DNA of 64,000 nt from Polytrichum commune (GCA_950295325.1 OX485805.1:22989501-23053500); one strand, 5' to 3'. Shown: positions 51,270 through 63,137, counted from the first letter of the stretch. Numbers and translations: made by a program. Notes: generated by a model not told the origin, from the sequence alone.

Positions 51270-52365
51270 GGTGTGGTGATCACAAACACTAAAACAAGTA
51301 AGACAAAAACCCTCTAAGTAGTTGATGTGGCATGTGAAGGGGCAAGGATGAGGATCAAGATCCAACACAACTACAACTTGATAAAATTGCAAATTTAATA
51401 ATCTAATGCTAGCTTAGGCTTTTTAAGAATTTGCCAGCACATGTATTATTATTTCACATGAGACATGGGACCATCTTATTGCTTACATTACTTGAAATAA
51501 AATTGGCGTTAGTATCCTTGATGAGATGAAAACGAATGCAGAATGCTCTAGCTTTGAAAACGCTCAAGTGCCACAAATCCTGGCCTTTGTGGTCAAGCCA
51601 ATACAGAGTAGGCTACATGTTTGAATATTTCTATCAACCTTTCCTTAATAATATACGCGTGGTTATAGAGTAGGGCGGCTCAATGTCGAGCTAAACGTCT
51701 CCGAGGTAAAGCCTTAGGGCCAGTTTACACCATGGACCATGAATTCAGACCATGGAAGATGGCCTTTTGCCATGGTTTGATTTCTTGAAAAATCAATTTA
51801 CAAAGCCTTTGGGCCCCTCACTAGGTGTAAACCGAATGTGAACCAAGAAGAATGACCATGAACCAAAAAGTAAATGTGCTATTTTTTTTTAAATGTGCCC
51901 AAAAAGGGTATTTTTGAGAAGAAAAAAAGCAAGTTTGACTATTCTCTTGTCTTCTCTTGGCCTTCACTTGTCTTCACTTCTTGTTAAATGTGTTGAAGAT
52001 GTGGCTTGCAAATCTTCTCACAACAATTCTTAAAAAAACAAAAAAAACAAAACATTGAGCGATTTAATTTGTACATGTTCAATGTAATTTACATGTGACA
52101 TGTACCTTGTGTTATACATTGAGCATTATAATTTGCAACCCGCCTCACCATGTGTACACAAATTCTTGAGTTCTAGATGTCCCACATTGTTTGGTGAAAC
52201 ATGTGGGAGCCGGTTTAGGGAAAGGGCATGGAAGAAATGGGATGTTTCATGGGCTATGATACGATCAAGGCACATGGAGGGCATACTTGCTTCTCAAGAT
52301 TCATTACATCACATAGATGTTGAAAAGTGTGCCTTGTGAGCCTTACCTAGTGGGAAGAGTGTATA
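51270..52365. other. Non-genic stretch with a GTTTACACCATGGACCAT motif
   Basis: No gene. The word GTTTACACCATGGACCAT at about 51723 is the complement of the end of the repeat at 61048-61065, so an additional element of that family may begin here. Confidence 0.35.
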
Positions 52366-52708
52366 CAGTGACGAACAAAACTGAGTACTCAACTGAGAAC
52401 TTCAATTTCGGCAAGCAATCTCTGGCGATTGAAATTTGATATCATTGAAGTAATTAAGCAAAGTATGTGTACAAAGTAGTCTTCCTCATATATGTAAAAA
52501 GAAAATTTCAAAAAATAATAGGGTTACTGACAATAACCATGTCATAGCGGCTAAGGTTCACAAACTCAATTTTGTTTGGAGCCACCAACCGAACTTCACT
52601 TTTCATTTGCATATTGATTTGTGCTCGATTTCGTTAGATCATTAGTGCATTGTGACGCTCTGCTATTGGAGATTGTGTAGTGGTGAGCATTCGTGTGATT
52701 GCTTCTGT

Positions 52709-54359
52709 ATGCCTCGTTCATCTGCGTCGCAAAAGCTCCAAGCATTGGAAAAACTTAGGAATGGCAATTCAACATGAAAAGTTGCGGATGCAATTGGGAT
52801 GAATCAATCTTGGGTAGTTAGGCTTAGAAAAAAGATCACAGGGGAGCTTGAGAAGCAAAAGGAGGGCGCCCAAGACACCTTACTGCGAGAGAGAGGCAAC
52901 GATGTGTCACCTTGCTTATGAAAGGGGGTTTGGGAATTGTATCAAAGGTGGTAGCAGAGATTCGAAGTGAATCAGGTAAAAATGTGTCTGATGTAATTGT
53001 GAGACATGCTTTGCGATGGGAAGGTTTCCCTGCACATGTGCAACAGAAGAAGCCATTGTTGACAAGAAAACATGTTCAGGCATGGGTGAGGTTTGCTCAC
53101 AGGCAAGGTTGTCTATCCCGACGTCATGACGGACCCCTCCGTCACGACACAATAGGGTCCACGTAGGGTCAACCTAGGGGGAAGCTAGTAGGGTGGGTAA
53201 AATACTTACCTTCTTGCCAAGGTGGCGTCCTATGTGGCAGAAAAGGCCGACGTGGACGTGGATATGCCTAGCGCCAAGTAAACCATTTTGCCATTCTGTT
53301 TATCATTCTGTTAAAATCAAAGTAGTAAAATATGACCAAGGAGGGTGTGGGGCGGATGGGGGTGGGGTGGGGGGGGGGGGGGGGGACGGGGGCGGACGGG
53401 GGGGGAACGAGGGCGGGAACGGGGGCGGACGGGCGCTAGTAATTTTTTCCCCACTTTACCTTTACTTTGCTGACATGTCATCACACGTGGACATCTTACA
53501 TCCTACGTGTCCGAAATGGGGTAATGTAATTACACATAGAATTCGGTAAAATTCAAGTCCGTCAGGATAAAGACAACATCTGGCATAATGTCGTGACGGA
53601 TGCGTTTCATGACGGCACGACATTATGCCGAGATTAGCCTCCGTTACGACACAATAGACAACCCTGCTTGCAGGTATGCAAATTAGACCGTTCATGATTA
53701 GGAATGCATTATTTTTAGTGATGAGACGAAGATAAACATGTTTTAATTCTGATGGTAGGTCCTAGTGTTGGATAACAAATGGAGAGCATGTACAACCGTA
53801 ACATGTCCAACAAATAGTGAAACATGATAGTGGACATATCATGATTTGGGGTTGTATGACAACTTTTGGACATGGAGCTTGGCATAGAATTGAAGGTATA
53901 ATGGATCGACACGTGTACAAATTTATTTTGGAAAACTTCTCGTGGTTTACAATCAAGGATTACAATTTGGTTCCAAACAATGTTGTGTTTCAACATGATA
54001 ATGATCCAAGACACACAAGTAAGAAGGTGCAAGAATGGTTGAAATTGCAGTCATTCCAACTTCTCCAATGGCTTGTTCAATCACCATAAGTGAATCCCAT
54101 GGAGCATTTTTGGTCTCTTCTCAAACAACGTTTGAATGAATTTTCTACACCTCCATGAGGAATTGAAGAATTGTGAGAGCGTGTGTGCATTCTTTCTTCT
54201 AATTTCAGTGAAGAAGATTGTATGGCACTATATGAGAGTATGCCGCATAGGATTGTTGTTGTATTGGCTACTAGAGGCTATTGGACAATTATTGAAGTTC
54301 AAAAAAATAAATTGAACAATACCGAGTACTTATATATGGTTGGTGATTATAAATTGTAG
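52709..54359 (+). pseudogene. Tc1-like transposase, broken
   Basis: The frame starts with an N-terminal helix-turn-helix region (from an ATG at 52709) and continues through RFAHRQG, where the insertion lies. Beyond it are the first catalytic Asp in FSDETKINMF, a GHIMIWGCMTTFG stretch, the second Asp in VVFQHDNDPRHTSKKVQEW and then NPMEHFWSLLKQRLN. At the place of the third acidic residue the family motif SPDxNP reads SP-stop-VNP, so that residue is missing. Several other stops and shifts occur, two of them TAG where the family has Trp. Not functional. The function was cut-and-paste transposition. Confidence 0.85.
53103..53667. mobile_element. G-rich MITE nested in the Tc1 transposase
   Basis: The ends share GCA(A/G)GGTTGTCTAT in inverted orientation. 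Just inside each end is a palindrome: GTCATGACGGA...TCCGTCACGAC at about 53122-53148, and GGCATAATGTCGTG with its exact complement at about 53581-53629. The middle (53341-53440) is an almost pure G tract with interspersed A and C. The glycine-rich frame at 53193-53549 is a by-product of that tract. The target duplication is not clear. It is younger than the Tc1 copy. Confidence 0.65.
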
Positions 54360-54529
54360 AAGATTATCTAGTTTTCAATATGATGTACAACTCTGCATAT
54401 ATATACATAGCTTTATTTGTTTTTCAACTCACTTTTTAGCTTTGCAAAAGAATATGTACATTGTCTATAATGGTTTGTCAAAGTTGGCTTCTTCAACAAA
54501 ATACTCAGTTTCATTCGTCACCATATAAA

Positions 54530-56130
54530 GCCCACCAAAAAATTTCATTCAAAAAATATTATATCGACATTTCTCTATCATGGGCCCCTGCCTTTTCTTA
54601 GGGCCACTTTATACTTGGGGCCGGATTGAGGGCCGGCCGGAACTCTCAAAATTTGAACCAATAGGATCGTTCGATTTCATCAAATCGGGCCCAAGGGCTT
54701 TATACTTGGGGCCGGCCCGAACACTCACCTATCCCATGTGGCGTCTTAGGTGGCACAATTTTGGCGCCAAACCATCGGGCCCTAGATGAGATTTCGGGAC
54801 GAGCTTTTCCTCGTCCCGAACTCCCCATCTAGGGCCGGATTGGGCTCCTCCGTTGAATTGAGCTCATCTTGTCCGTCAATCACTACCGGGGTGAATGATT
54901 TTCCTCTCCTCTTCATTCCACTCTTCTAATAACACAACAATTAGCATAAATATGATTGTATTAGACTAATAAGGCAACAATTAGGGCGTTAATCACACTT
55001 AAGATCAATTAGCTAAATATGATAGCATTAGGCTAATAATACAACAATTAGGGTGCTAATCACACACTTAAGATAAAAATGAAATATTATAGCATTTAAT
55101 CAATCACATGGTATGACTTAGGCTATGAATTAGTCTAATAAGGCAACAATTAGTATAAGTATGTTAGCAATAGTGTAATAACACAACAATTAAGACACTA
55201 ATCATACACTTAAGATAAAAATGAAACAATTTAAGTTGTCAATCAAGAATTTAACGTGCATTATTCAATCAGTTAGTCCACTAACATAATAATTAGCACA
55301 AATATGGTAGCATTAGGCTAATAACACAACAATTAGGGTGTTAATCACACACTTAAGATAGTAATGAAACATTTAAGCATTTAATCAAGCATATGGTATG
55401 GCTTAGTCTATGGATTAGTCTAATAAGATAACAAATAGTGTAAATATGACAACATTAGGCTAATAACACAACAATTAAGGTGCTAATCATGCACTTAAGA
55501 CAAAAATGCAACATTTAAGCCGTTAATCAAGAATATGGTGTGCCTTCTAAACCACACCCATTGGTCAATCCATTGAACATGGTAGATAAATTTATAGGAG
55601 CATTTTGACGCCGGAATAGATTGAAAGGCCCCAATTTAGTTTAGTGGGACCCAATTTCGATTCGCTAACCACAACCCTATAGATGTCATCCCTCATAATA
55701 TTAAGTATCATGAAACTTAATTGTTGAGAACACCAGGCATTGACCACGGTAAGTTCCATGAAACTTAACCCTCAAGACCATCGGGCCCTAGAATCGGGCC
55801 TCACCACTTTACATGCGACAAGGTTGGGCCGGAAAAAAGTTCATAAAGTGCGTCCCAATTGAGGCCTCAATCGGGCCGGTGCTCCGGCCGGCCCCAGGCC
55901 GTGTATAAAGTGGCCCTTACCATACCACCTCTCTTGCCTCTCTCACCGCAAAGCCCGTTAGATCATATCAGTGGATTAATTAAGCTTTAAAATATGTCTT
56001 TTAAGACCTTGACATGGTCACTCTGCCATTTTTTCCTTGATGCAAACGGAAGTGGACCCGGGACGAGTTCATCAGCCACTCAGCGCTCTTACAGCGCCCT
56101 GGCACGACTTTCTGGTGCATGGTGCAAAAA
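54530..56130. repeat. Dispersed repeat R2, copy 1, interrupted by a Harbinger-type element
   Basis: 54530-54600 plus 55917-56130 together match 60787-61070 continuously (for example TTTCT(C/T)TATCATGGG, CTCACCGCAAA and TTTTTTCCTTG). This shows the uninterrupted form of the site. Confidence 0.75.
54601..55916. mobile_element. PIF/Harbinger-type non-autonomous element, 1316 bp
   Basis: Inverted ends GGGCCACTTTATAC are flanked by the target triplet TTA at 54598-54600 and 55917-55919, the pattern of PIF/Harbinger and Tourist elements. The empty site survives in the related repeat at about 60853. Subterminal zones are rich in GGGCCGG words. The interior (about 54925-55550) is an AT-rich array with a unit of about 175 bp and roughly four diverged copies, each with ACAACAATTAGGGTG-like and CACACTTAAGATA words. 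No transposase is encoded. Confidence 0.88.
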
Positions 56131-56134
56131 CCGG

Positions 56135-56920
56135 CCCTAACGCAGGTTTTGCGTGTCTGCACGGAATTGTACAGACAATTGACGAACGCAGCACGAAGCT
56201 GGTGAAGTTACTTTCTCATACAAAGTGGAATCGTCATCATCTTCACTCTCATTTCACAATACCAATTTGTTTCTCTTTCGGATGTTGATGTTGATGTTGG
56301 CAGAAAGCAGCAAGTGGGCATCACTATAGCATGCTGGATGAGTAGCTAACTCCGTGGTGTGGGTGTTGCGGGAATTCTCCGCTACGGTTGGCTGTATTGG
56401 AGATTTCTGCTGCTACCATCATCCTCCAAGTTTTCAAGTGCCGGAGCAAGATTTAAGGTAAGTCGACAGCACGGTCGGTCGTTGTTGCTCGATCAAATGG
56501 TTTTGGATATTGGTGTGGGATTTTTAGGCTCGGTCTGTGTCTGCTGAGATTGAGAGGACGCTCCCGAGGATAGCTTATTAGGGTTTAGGGCCGATGACTC
56601 TCCGCGCGAGAATTTATGCTTTGGACTTGCTGAGGAATCTCAAATTTGTCCTGGGCACTTCCTGAGAGACTGGGGGATGAGTGTAAGTAGAACTGAAACC
56701 AGTTCACTGATATAGATGTTGTGTGAAGATGTCCAGTACACCGTGCTTTGCTGCCTGTCATGTACAGTGGTCACAGGATTGTATATTGAAGCGGAAGATT
56801 GAGTCTTTCGCTCGATCACCAGCATAGGCTACCCGGCCAGTTGGTGAACCCTCGAGGGATGATGTCCCTAGCTCTGGATATCTGTCGTGACTTCTTACGC
56901 CTCTGTTTTCCACGTCTTTG
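56135..56920. other. Upstream flank of the soluble unnamed gene, paralogue 2
   Basis: No gene is supported. Short frames at 56037-56288 and 56359-56547 have no family resemblance. Confidence 0.4.
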
Positions 56921-56930
56921 ACAAATTCTG

Positions 56931-56938
56931 TTTATAAG
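56931..56938 (+). promoter_or_regulatory. Possible TATA box of soluble unnamed gene, paralogue 2
   Basis: TTTATAAG stands about 195 bases before the ATG at 57128. A start near 56965 would leave a leader of about 160 bases containing a minimal upstream frame (ATG TGA at 57015). Confidence 0.4.
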
Positions 56939-57127
56939 GAGAGAGCTTGATTCTCTGTATTCACATGGTGTGGCCCGTGCTTTACATTTCTTGCAAGCTT
57001 TTCGGCTAACTAATATGTGAGTTGTGCGAGTGGATTAATTGGTGGCAGGCTTGATTTGGTAACGAGTACATCTGTTCTCCGGATTCAATTGGCAGCTTCG
57101 ACATTCAATTTTAGTGGGGTGGTGGAC

Positions 57128-58028
57128 ATGGGGAGGGGGACGACCAAGAAATCCACATGGCTGGTGAACGACACTCCTGTCGCGCTCGACTTGTACTATC
57201 TGACGTCGAACAACAACCCCATATTTCGACAAACCCTGCATCCGAAGCCGTGTGTCGACAATGACGCTAAGGTTGAAGTTACCACTACAGGAATGACGAC
57301 TGACCGCAACGGCGTGCAGCAAGTGGGTGGCATCAACACTTACATCGAAGAGTTTGATTCGCACAACACCTACGCAATGCTCAGGCTGTGGGATGACAAA
57401 AAAAAGTATGCGATCTCCTTCAACACCGATGACCTCATCGACAACAGCACGATCAGAATTAATATGTCGTCCGATGGCAGTTTCACGCCCAGATTCATAG
57501 CAAGGTAAGTCATAATTGCCACCATCCAGCCATTCCAACATCTCCTCCTGAAAGTTGCATGTTTGGATTTCTCTGCAATGTTCGTATGTTTGATATTCAA
57601 ACACGTCAAGATATGTAATCATTCTTCCTTTGAGTCATGATTTCACACATTCAACCATTCGAGCATGTTCTTTGATTTCTTTGCTTGTGCACTCAATCTC
57701 CTTCTGAAAGTTGAGTCTGTACTAGTAGACAAGTGCTCCTTTTAGAGTCTCCAAAATTTCATACAGAAACATAGCCGGTCTCTCCTCGTACAAATGCCTA
57801 GTTCATATCACAATTAGCTCTTGACTTCTGGGTATCGCATCAGAAGTGTCAAATTTACTCTACAGATTAACATTCAGAGATTGTCAGATATTGAGGCACT
57901 TGGATGCTTTTTGATCACTGATATAACCATTTGAGTGCAGAAACCGGAATAATGCAGACCCAACTGAAGGTCCAGCTCCATATCCTACTTTCCGAGAAAA
58001 AGTGATTCGTTTTTTTGCTTGGCGGTAA
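57128..58028 (+). CDS. Unrecognised soluble strand-rich protein, paralogue 2
   Basis: Exon 1 is 57128-57504, starting MGRGTTKKSTWLVNDTPVAL and carrying KPCVDNDAKVEV, YIEEFDSHNTYAMLRLWDD and DDLIDNSTIRI. A strong donor AAG|GTAAGT follows in phase 2, as in paralogue 1. If unspliced, the frame ends at once (126 residues). A possible last exon at 57941-58028, after a GTGCAG acceptor, adds about 29 residues and gives about 154 in all; that exon is a guess. There is no signal peptide or membrane segment. Order, phase and sequence agree with the gene at 46573-46961. Function unknown. Confidence 0.72.
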
Positions 58029-58029
58029 C

Positions 58030-59725
58030 CTTCACTGCTACATCATTTGGTGCCACACAATAATTGCGATGGATTGGATTATTGCTACTCAACCAAAACA
58101 GGTGAAGCGGAGATCTCTTCGTGGAGAACTGCTGGCTGCATCTTACTGCAAAAGACAGAGGATCATGACGCAGACCAATATCGGCCCACATGAAAGAGAT
58201 GATCGGTTACCTCGCTCTACTCTATCGACATTAGGGTTTTGTCATATTTAAGGTTGAGCATGATGCCCATCGAGTAACTCGGTAGGTCTTCTGGATGATC
58301 GATCCATGTAACTTACTGCACAGATTCATGATATTCTCCCTCCAAGTTGTCAGCTACGAAAAAAGTCTTAGCCAATTCAGTAAGTTTGGGTCATATGTCA
58401 GTTCTTATGTGCATAATGGCCCTTTTTGATTGGTCACTGGCAGCGCAAGTGCATATACACACGGTGGCATAATGGAACATCGATGGTCATGAGCATAATA
58501 CCAAAAGAACCCTTATTTGGGTTTAAGCAGAGTGTATCAGGCTTGCAACTGATTGACGTTGCAGCCTGTTAATCATAAGGTGTTTCACGCTTGGGTGCCC
58601 CTACAGTAAGTCCTACACAACATGCACACAGATGTATCCACAATTTTGTACAATTTGTAAAAATTCTGACAAATTCTGCACAGAAGTTGAGTACATACTC
58701 GAATAGGTTCCACATATATACAGCTCCTTACATGCCATTAACTCTAGTTAACTTAGTCCCATTTACATGAAGCCTTACATGGTACAAGAAAGTGTGGACA
58801 ACCCTGCGCCCACATGTTCTAGCTGAAAGCTGGTCAATGTTAAGATTGATGGAAACACAATCCTGCCTCCCTTCTGGCCCACAGGTGGTCTGGGTTGTCG
58901 CTGAGCTAAATTGTGTGCAACAATGAATGCAGAGAACCAAAGTGGAGAGGCAAGCTGGGATGCCAACTCTTGCTAACAACACGCACCTAGCTGGCCATGA
59001 GATTGATCTACAAAAAGTGCGACTTCTTTTGGTGAGTGAGCTCCTCCAGGAGCTGAAGCCATCAGTGAATCGAATTTCAGGCAATTTGAGGCTGTGTTGG
59101 GATAGAGGGATGATGCCGTAGGTTGAATGAGAGAGGCTTCACCCTTGACCATACTGACTTAGACTCATATGTAAACCTTGAGTAAAACCTTGGAGTCTGC
59201 ATTGGAGTAAGTTAGATTACAAGGTTCAACATTTGACTAAGGGGCTTTACATTCGGCTTTGTGCAAAGTAGGCAACATATTATGGTACATTTGGCTTATG
59301 AGGAAAGTGGTTATGGCCTTGATATGGATTGTTGACCATGTACTAATCGCATCTTTCATATCCTAGCTGAAGTGGGCTATTCGGACAAAGTTACTTATTT
59401 AAGACCCATAAGTACCTTATGCCGTTGAAAAAAGTTAGGCCCATCATGTCAGATGGTGGACATTAAATCTCCCTCTACAAACTTTTAGGGAGAGGAGTCT
59501 ATGCTAGGATAAGGGTTGGGGTTCACAATCTGCAACCCTTGGGCAACCCTTGAGAAAATTTTGGATTTTAATTGAACCAATTGGAAAACCTTGCACCCCC
59601 CCCCCACCACCACCACCACACACACACACACATGACTTCAAAAAATAAGGTTGCCCTTGCATATTTGAAGGTCAGATGTTTATAAACTCATGTTGAGTGC
59701 ATGGAGAAAGAATTTAAGAAGTGAA
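58030..59725. other. Non-genic stretch between the two unnamed genes of locus 2
   Basis: No gene is supported. It contains a fragment of the 258-bp repeat at about 58763-58795 and a mononucleotide/dinucleotide run (C, CCA, CA) at 59593-59632. Confidence 0.4.
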
Positions 59726-59730
59726 CTCAA

Positions 59731-59949
59731 GTGAAATGCATTGTAATATTCAGATTTTTGTATGAGAGGTTGGGCATGTATTTGAAGAAAGAGGATACAC
59801 ATTTTAAGGTTATTGTGCCAATGCAAGAGAAGGGTATGCATAGGTTAGATAGTGATGATAGATTGCAAAGCATACGTGATTTGTATGGAGTCCACAAAAA
59901 ATCTTCGTTTGAATTTTATTATTATATATATATATATATATCTAATTAA
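59731..59949 (+). pseudogene. PIF/Harbinger-like transposase fragment, N-terminal part
   Basis: The 72-codon frame reads LGMYLKKEDTHFKVIVPMQE then RLDSDDRLQSIRDLYGVHKK. This resembles the helical segment before the DDE domain of plant PIF/Harbinger transposases (conserved pattern: aromatic/leucine helix, I-P-x-x-x-R, L-x-S-x-x-x-x-Q-S-I-x-x-L-Y-G-V-x-K). The frame then runs into an AT microsatellite, and no DDE motifs follow. A dead remnant. Confidence 0.5.
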
Positions 59950-60786
59950 TTTAAATTATTATTTTTGCATGATGACCAAGAATGGTGGAAATCTCTCATT
60001 GCAATCACTAATTGGATCTACAATTTGATCCAAGTGTTAACACTTGCAGAAGACAAAAAAAAATAGAATGAAAATCCCACAAGTAAGAAGGGACTGTAAA
60101 AAAATTGCAATATAAAAAAATGTTGACGTAGAAAAACTTACTTTGTTTGTTTTTTTTAGAAAATTACTCATCTATATTGCCTTGAATAGCAATTAGTTGA
60201 TACACTTCAAAATCTTTCTACTTTATTCTTAGCATTTAAAAAAAAAATCTATTTATTCTTCTCAATCACATCCTTCTTGGCTTTCTTCATCTTCTTTGCT
60301 TGTTCTTTTGTTGGTCATTTTCTTTTTGAACTACTTGCTTATTTGCTGTTATTGTTTTTGTCACTTCTTTCATTCTTTGGAAAATTTGAATTGCATGAAG
60401 ATTCTCTAATGATCCTCTTTGCAAAAAAATGAACAAGGGTATAATTGGCAGAGTATGATATGCACTAAAAGAAGAGGGGATGAGATTAGGACCACGCAAC
60501 ATTTTAAAATCAACAATTGGTTGATCTTTAAAATTAGAGTTGTCATTTCTTGAATCCATTGTAAATTTCGTGACTACTCTCCTTGCAACTCTCTACATGA
60601 CTCCTCATCAACATTATATCTTTTCATGTTTGCGGGAAAAAAAAAACCTCACACACTAATACCCAAACTATGCCACAAGAAGGATACAAGAGAAATGAGA
60701 TAATGCTAAAAACAACAACCTTTTATACTGTGGTTTCAAAATATAACATTAGTTTGCAATAAAGTAGAGCCAACATTGCATGTACA

Positions 60787-61080
60787 TCCCCAAAAAATAT
60801 TCATTAAAAATTTATTATAATGGCATTTCTTTATCATGGGGCTTTGCCTTTTTTTACCAAACCTCCTCTTTTGCCTTTCTCACCGCAAAACTCGTTGGAT
60901 CATGTCAGTGAATTATGTAGGTCTTAAAATATGTCTTTTGAAAACCTCAACCTCCATGATCACTCTAACATTTTTTCCTTGGTGTAAACCAAAATGGTCC
61001 CAGGACAAGTTCAATAGCCAATCAGGGCTCTTATAGGCCCTAGGACGACTCCATGGTCCATGGTGTAAACAACCCCTGAT
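60787..61080. repeat. Dispersed repeat R2, copy 2 (empty site for the Harbinger element)
   Basis: Continuous counterpart of 54530-54600 plus 55917-56130. At about 60850-60856 it reads tttttTTAccaaacc, where the other copy holds the 1.3 kb element between two TTA triplets. Its right end, GGTCCATGGTGTAAAC, resembles the word at about 51723 in inverted form. Confidence 0.75.
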
Positions 61081-61081
61081 A

Positions 61082-61563
61082 CCAGGGCCACACTGGGGGC
61101 CCAACCAAAAACATCAGCCCTACGTATTCTCCAGAAATACAGGGTTGGGATTTCAATTGGCTGGAGTTGTTGGTTGCACGCTACCCCCCTTCTTCCAGCC
61201 ACTCCAGTAGCTCCAGCCAACTGGAATCCCAGCCCTGTATTTCCGGAGAATACGTAGGGCTGATGTTTTTGGTGACTGGAGCTGCTGGGGTTTTTGGGTT
61301 GGGGATTCGTGGCACTCACTAAAAATCATCCATCCAAGATATCGTGGATGAAGTGGCTCCAATAAAAAAAACCCCCCTATGGGGTTGAGGGCCGATTCAT
61401 TTGAATGTGACGTCACTAGACTAATTCGGGGCCTTTGACTCTATTTCCGGAATCAAATTGTCCAAAAATAGCCATTTAGATGATTCCTGTGTTTTTTTCA
61501 TCCGCACAGATGATTTTTATTGAGTGCCACGAATCCCCGGCCGGGTTTTTGGTGTGGCCCTGG
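61082..61563. mobile_element. 482-bp foldback element
   Basis: The ends CCAGGGCCACAC are inverted and flanked by TA (61080-61081, 61564-61565). Inside are two further inverted pairs: arms of about 65 bases at 61105-61171 and 61203-61271 (CCAAAAACATCAGCCCTACG), and arms of about 32 bases at 61300-61332 and 61505-61540 (GGGATTCGTGGCACTCA). Non-coding. It directly follows repeat R2. Confidence 0.65.
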
Positions 61564-62170
61564 TATGAGGGTGGACTGTATCCCAACAGAGACCCGCCAT
61601 GTGGGACCCTGGGATCGCATTTGGGAATGTCAAAGTCATAAAGGCAGTGCTAACGTAGCTTACATCTTCAGCACCTCTCCGAAGTCACCACGTAACTAAG
61701 CCCTACCGACATTGAATTCGGCACTTGCCTGGACGATGAGCTGCAATTTCAAGGTGTGTTCTAGGTCTGCGCAGTTAAACCTGTGGACTGCAAGTTTGCG
61801 AGGTGCAGATACTCCGATCCTCCACTAGGTCGGTATAGATTTGGACACCCAGTTCTGCAAATGGGATGTTAATACTTCACCGTTGTTTGTGACGTTATAA
61901 GGGAAGCCTTGTGCCATTTTGTACTTGGAATTGTAGTTGCATACCTACCCTGGAACTTTTGAAACGGCTCGGACTGGTAATTCTTCGAAGTCAGTTTACA
62001 AAGATATAAGAATTTATTTCGGTACCTAGATACTCCCAATCCTTTGCTTGTATGGTTTTGTTGACGGCAGGGACACACTTGGAAGTTAAGCCATTCGCTG
62101 CAACTTAAAGTTAACCGACTCCAAAATTCTCACGGAGACAATTACAGAACCACTTCTGATCAACTCAACC

Positions 62171-63137
62171 ATGGTAGAAACCCATCCGAATTACGATGAG
62201 CACGTAGCCGAAAATCTGGTTCAGATCGACAAGATCGAGAACCTGAAATTCATTCTACAGGAGTGGGAGAGGAACTTCGCGTTGGCTCGCAATAGGACGG
62301 AGACTAAAAAAACACGGAGCTCCAATGTTAAGCAGGAGTTGTACCAGTTGATAGGGTTTTACGGTGTTTTTCAAGGGGTGATTGTATCTGCGGTTGCGCA
62401 GGCAAATTTTGCATCACCTGCATCTTGGGGCCCTGTCTACTTGTCCGTTCTCGCCTCAATTGCCACGCTGCTCAGTGTGCACATCAAACTCCAAGACTAC
62501 AAAATGTTGTACATGGATGCGGAGAAAGAATTGGCAGATGCAAAGGTTTGTCTTTAATCCACCACACAAACGCGAAAAACGTCACATGACTTCAAATATG
62601 CTACAAATTATGAGTTCTGCTCTTTAAAATCCTCCAGATTTGACTAAATTTGGAGAGCACGCTGTTGAAGCCAGGATTGATTCCTGGTGATCACACCGAG
62701 CTGTATGGATCATGTGAGATCCATATATGCACTAGGCGGAAATTGTGAAGTTCCTTTTGAGGTAGCCAGGAATAGAATTAATGGCAAAATTCAACAACCT
62801 TGCGAAGTGTGTGTGTTTGAATTTAGTACTCTGCATGCAAGTCGAAAGTCGAGATTTGTGGCATTCTACGCTCACAAATGTTTCGTTAAACATTTGAACA
62901 TTGCCCGAACATTCATATTTGCTGACCAGAGGTTTCTTTTGATGGCAGGTGTTGAACGCCAAGATCTCCCGGTTGAAGGAATATGGAGCATCTTTTGTGT
63001 TTGCAATGCATGCGAGAGATGACTTGAGGCCCAAAAAGCAACAGTATCAAGATAATTACTACTGGCCTATTATGATTTTCCTCTTTCTCTTCTCTTTCAT
63101 AGTCTGCGGTTCGGCCTTCATCGTAGTGTGGTGGTAG
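62171..63137 (+). CDS. Unrecognised small membrane protein, paralogue 2
   Basis: The start codon has a perfect context (ACCATGG). Exons 62171-62545 and 62949-63137 join in phase 0 (AAG|GTTTGT, CAG|GTGTTG) and encode 187 residues. The layout matches paralogue 1: a charged N-terminal helix, hydrophobic segments at about 58-80 (LIGFYGVFQGVIVSAVAQ) and 86-105 (VYLSVLASIATLLSVHI), a helical linker rich in Lys and Glu, and a C-terminal membrane segment at about 163-187 (YYWPIMIFLFLFSFIVCGSA). It ends directly after VVWW, so the tail is short. The conserved N-terminal words EWERNFALARNRTETKKTR and QELYQLIGFY suggest a function in that helix. Family and role unknown. The TTATAAGG word at about 61895 could be its TATA box. 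Confidence 0.88.

Larger units (their letters stand above)
52366..54523 (+). mobile_element. Dead Tc1/mariner element split by a nested insertion
   Basis: The left end CAGTGACGAACAAAACTGAG and the complement of the right end TGGTGACGAATGAAACTGAG are inverted repeats flanked by TA (52364-52365 and 54524-54525), as for Tc1/mariner. The element is 2158 bp including a nested insert of about 565 bp; the remaining 1.6 kb is a normal autonomous size. Confidence 0.85.

Noticed and set aside
53193-53549. Glycine-rich frame
   Set aside because: Created by the G tract of a nested MITE.
58728-59084. 118-codon minus frame
   Set aside because: No homologue in the window, no family motif, and it overlaps a fragment of the 258-bp repeat.
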